Assembly: GCA_014377445.1 (NCBI GenBank)
Contig: JACMPP010000018.1
Location: 1-64,000 of the forward strand
Source: Oligoflexus sp.
Lineage (GTDB): Bacteria; Bdellovibrionota_B; Oligoflexia; Oligoflexales; Oligoflexaceae
Direction of reading: 5' to 3'
Length of the DNA stretch: 64,000 nt
The notes beneath the pieces were generated by a model. That model was given only the letters and a program-made list of their open reading frames with translations, did no database searches and was not told where the DNA came from. Position numbers and translations under genes: made by a program. Within the stretch, counting starts at the first letter, position 1; every line of letters begins with the position of its first letter. This document shows, in pieces, positions 63,305 through 64,000 of the stretch.

Positions 63305-63607
63305 ATGGGAAATATGAAGCCAGATGTCAAAGTGCCCATAGCCGCGTTCAGCAAAAAGTATAATCTTTCGCCGCGTGAGCAAGACGTTTTGAGATTGATG
63401 ATAGATCGCGTTGTAAACGCTGAGGATATCTCTCAAAAGCTAGGCATTAGCCAGAACACTGTGCGAATCCATGTAAAAAACATCAACAACAAGGTTGGTG
63501 CTCGCAGCAAGACTGAGATCTTGAGTGCGTTTATCGATTTCCTAGAATCTTACTACGAACGTATTCTTTCAGGTGGGGCTCTAGAGCCTCATCAAGTTCC
63601 GACTTGA
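63305..63607 (+). CDS. LuxR-type HTH regulator (short)
   Basis: A 100-aa protein that is essentially one LuxR/GerE-type HTH domain: LSPREQDVLRLMIDR, then AEDISQKLGISQNTVRIHVKNINNKVGARSKTEIL. No receiver or ligand domain precedes it. This makes it a stand-alone DNA-binding regulator like small GerE-type proteins. The start 63305 follows GAGAAG; a second ATG lies three codons later. A strong terminator follows. Confidence 0.88.
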   Translation: MGNMKPDVKVPIAAFSKKYNLSPREQDVLRLMIDRVVNAEDISQKLGISQNTVRIHVKNINNKVGARSKTEILSAFIDFLESYYERILSGGALEPHQVPT

Positions 63608-63640
63608 TATCGCAAGATACTCCTTTCATGTTTGGTTTCG

Positions 63641-63677
63641 GCTGAGTCGTCCCGTTGGGATGACTCAGCTTTTTTTT
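63641..63677 (+). terminator. terminator of the LuxR-type gene
   Basis: A 13-bp stem GCTGAGTCGTCCC/GGGATGACTCAGC with one GU pair and a 3-base loop, followed by eight T. It starts 33 bases after the stop. Confidence 0.9.
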
Positions 63678-63817
63678 GAGCTGAAAATGCAAGTCTTAAG
63701 CCTTCAATTTCAGGTCTTAAAATAGATTTCTTTAGGCTTTTGCCGAAAGACCCGACGTGACTTGTATCCTGTTTCCCCACGCATCTTCTAGAGGTTAACT
63801 CACCCAAGAGGTCAGTC

Positions 63818-64000
63818 ATGCTTTGGCAGCTCTTATGTCTTCAACCCAATGATTGGCTATTTATGCTGCGCTCCGGCTCGAGTTTCTCGGACAAACACCT
63901 TAAACTTCAGCTCAAGCCCCTAAGTCTCCTGAGGCCTAAGCTTTTTCTCGTAAAAAATAGGCCTCTTGCTCATCGCAAAAGGCCAAGGTCGACAGATCGA
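63818..64000 (+). CDS. possible gene start running off the window
   Basis: ATG at 63818 with AGAGG 8 bases upstream opens a frame that is still open at the window end (61 codons). The product starts MLWQLLCLQPNDW and is basic, with no recognised motif. It could be real, or the open frame could be chance in a short edge region. Confidence 0.3.
   Translation, partial: MLWQLLCLQPNDWLFMLRSGSSFSDKHLKLQLKPLSLLRPKLFLVKNRPLAHRKRPRSTDR

Overview
The window is about 64 kb of a Gram-negative bacterial chromosome with mixed base composition, near 50% GC by eye. There are many lipoproteins with clear lipoboxes, an outer-membrane porin, an OmpA-family protein, many two-component proteins, a DUF4360 secreted protein and a very large secreted metalloprotease. 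Together these suggest a member of the Bdellovibrionota/Oligoflexia type. That placement is inferred from gene content; there is no rRNA or other marker here. I found no tRNA, rRNA, CRISPR array, intact insertion sequence or prophage.

Layout. 1-11 kb: HutD-like protein, a degraded stretch, a class V aminotransferase, a secreted hydrolase and lipoprotein pair, a beta-carbonic anhydrase, a Crp/Fnr regulator and small secreted proteins. 11-18.7 kb: a plus-strand signalling operon of porin, small PstS-like binding protein, 1165-aa hybrid histidine kinase, internally deleted cheR relic, receiver-kinase and lone receiver, closed by a terminator. 18.9-32 kb: mainly minus strand, with Cys-rich and SEC-C proteins, DUF4360 protein, an ArsC/Spx-like protein, a 1551-aa zincin lipoprotein and a 2'-5' RNA ligase-like protein. 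It also holds a 1.3-kb gene-free stretch and two relics (DUF1552; SCO joined to galactose oxidase). 32-39.5 kb: peptide transporter, MoxR ATPase with VWA partner, PA14 lipoprotein, DTW protein, ArsR regulator, luciferase-like oxidoreductase tail and GNAT. 39.6-44.7 kb: propionate module, prpC divergent from prpD-prpB, then a 3-hydroxyisobutyryl-CoA hydrolase-like gene. 45-50.4 kb: stand-alone YcaO protein, OmpA-like protein, kinase relic, Fur, SRPBCC protein and DegT aminotransferase. 50.4-53.5 kb: an MNIO (DUF692) operon. 53.7-64 kb: VWA lipoprotein, pseudo-receiver/TPR protein, trypsin-like protease, JmjC oxygenase with HAD phosphatase, TPR-like membrane protein and LuxR-type regulator.

The most interesting system is the minus-strand operon at 53443-50477. 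It encodes, in order, a Cys/His-rich secreted protein, a lipoprotein that joins a Cys-rich NSCKG/NSCGG segment to a c-type cytochrome, a BufB-like DUF692 oxidase and a BufC-like DUF2063 partner. It looks like a bufferin-type RiPP pathway whose substrate is a segment of a membrane-anchored cytochrome rather than a free peptide.

A second theme is gene decay by internal deletion. At least five genes survive only as joined ends or tails: cheR, DUF1552, SCO/galactose oxidase, luciferase-like oxidoreductase and a histidine kinase. No transposase is present at any of them.
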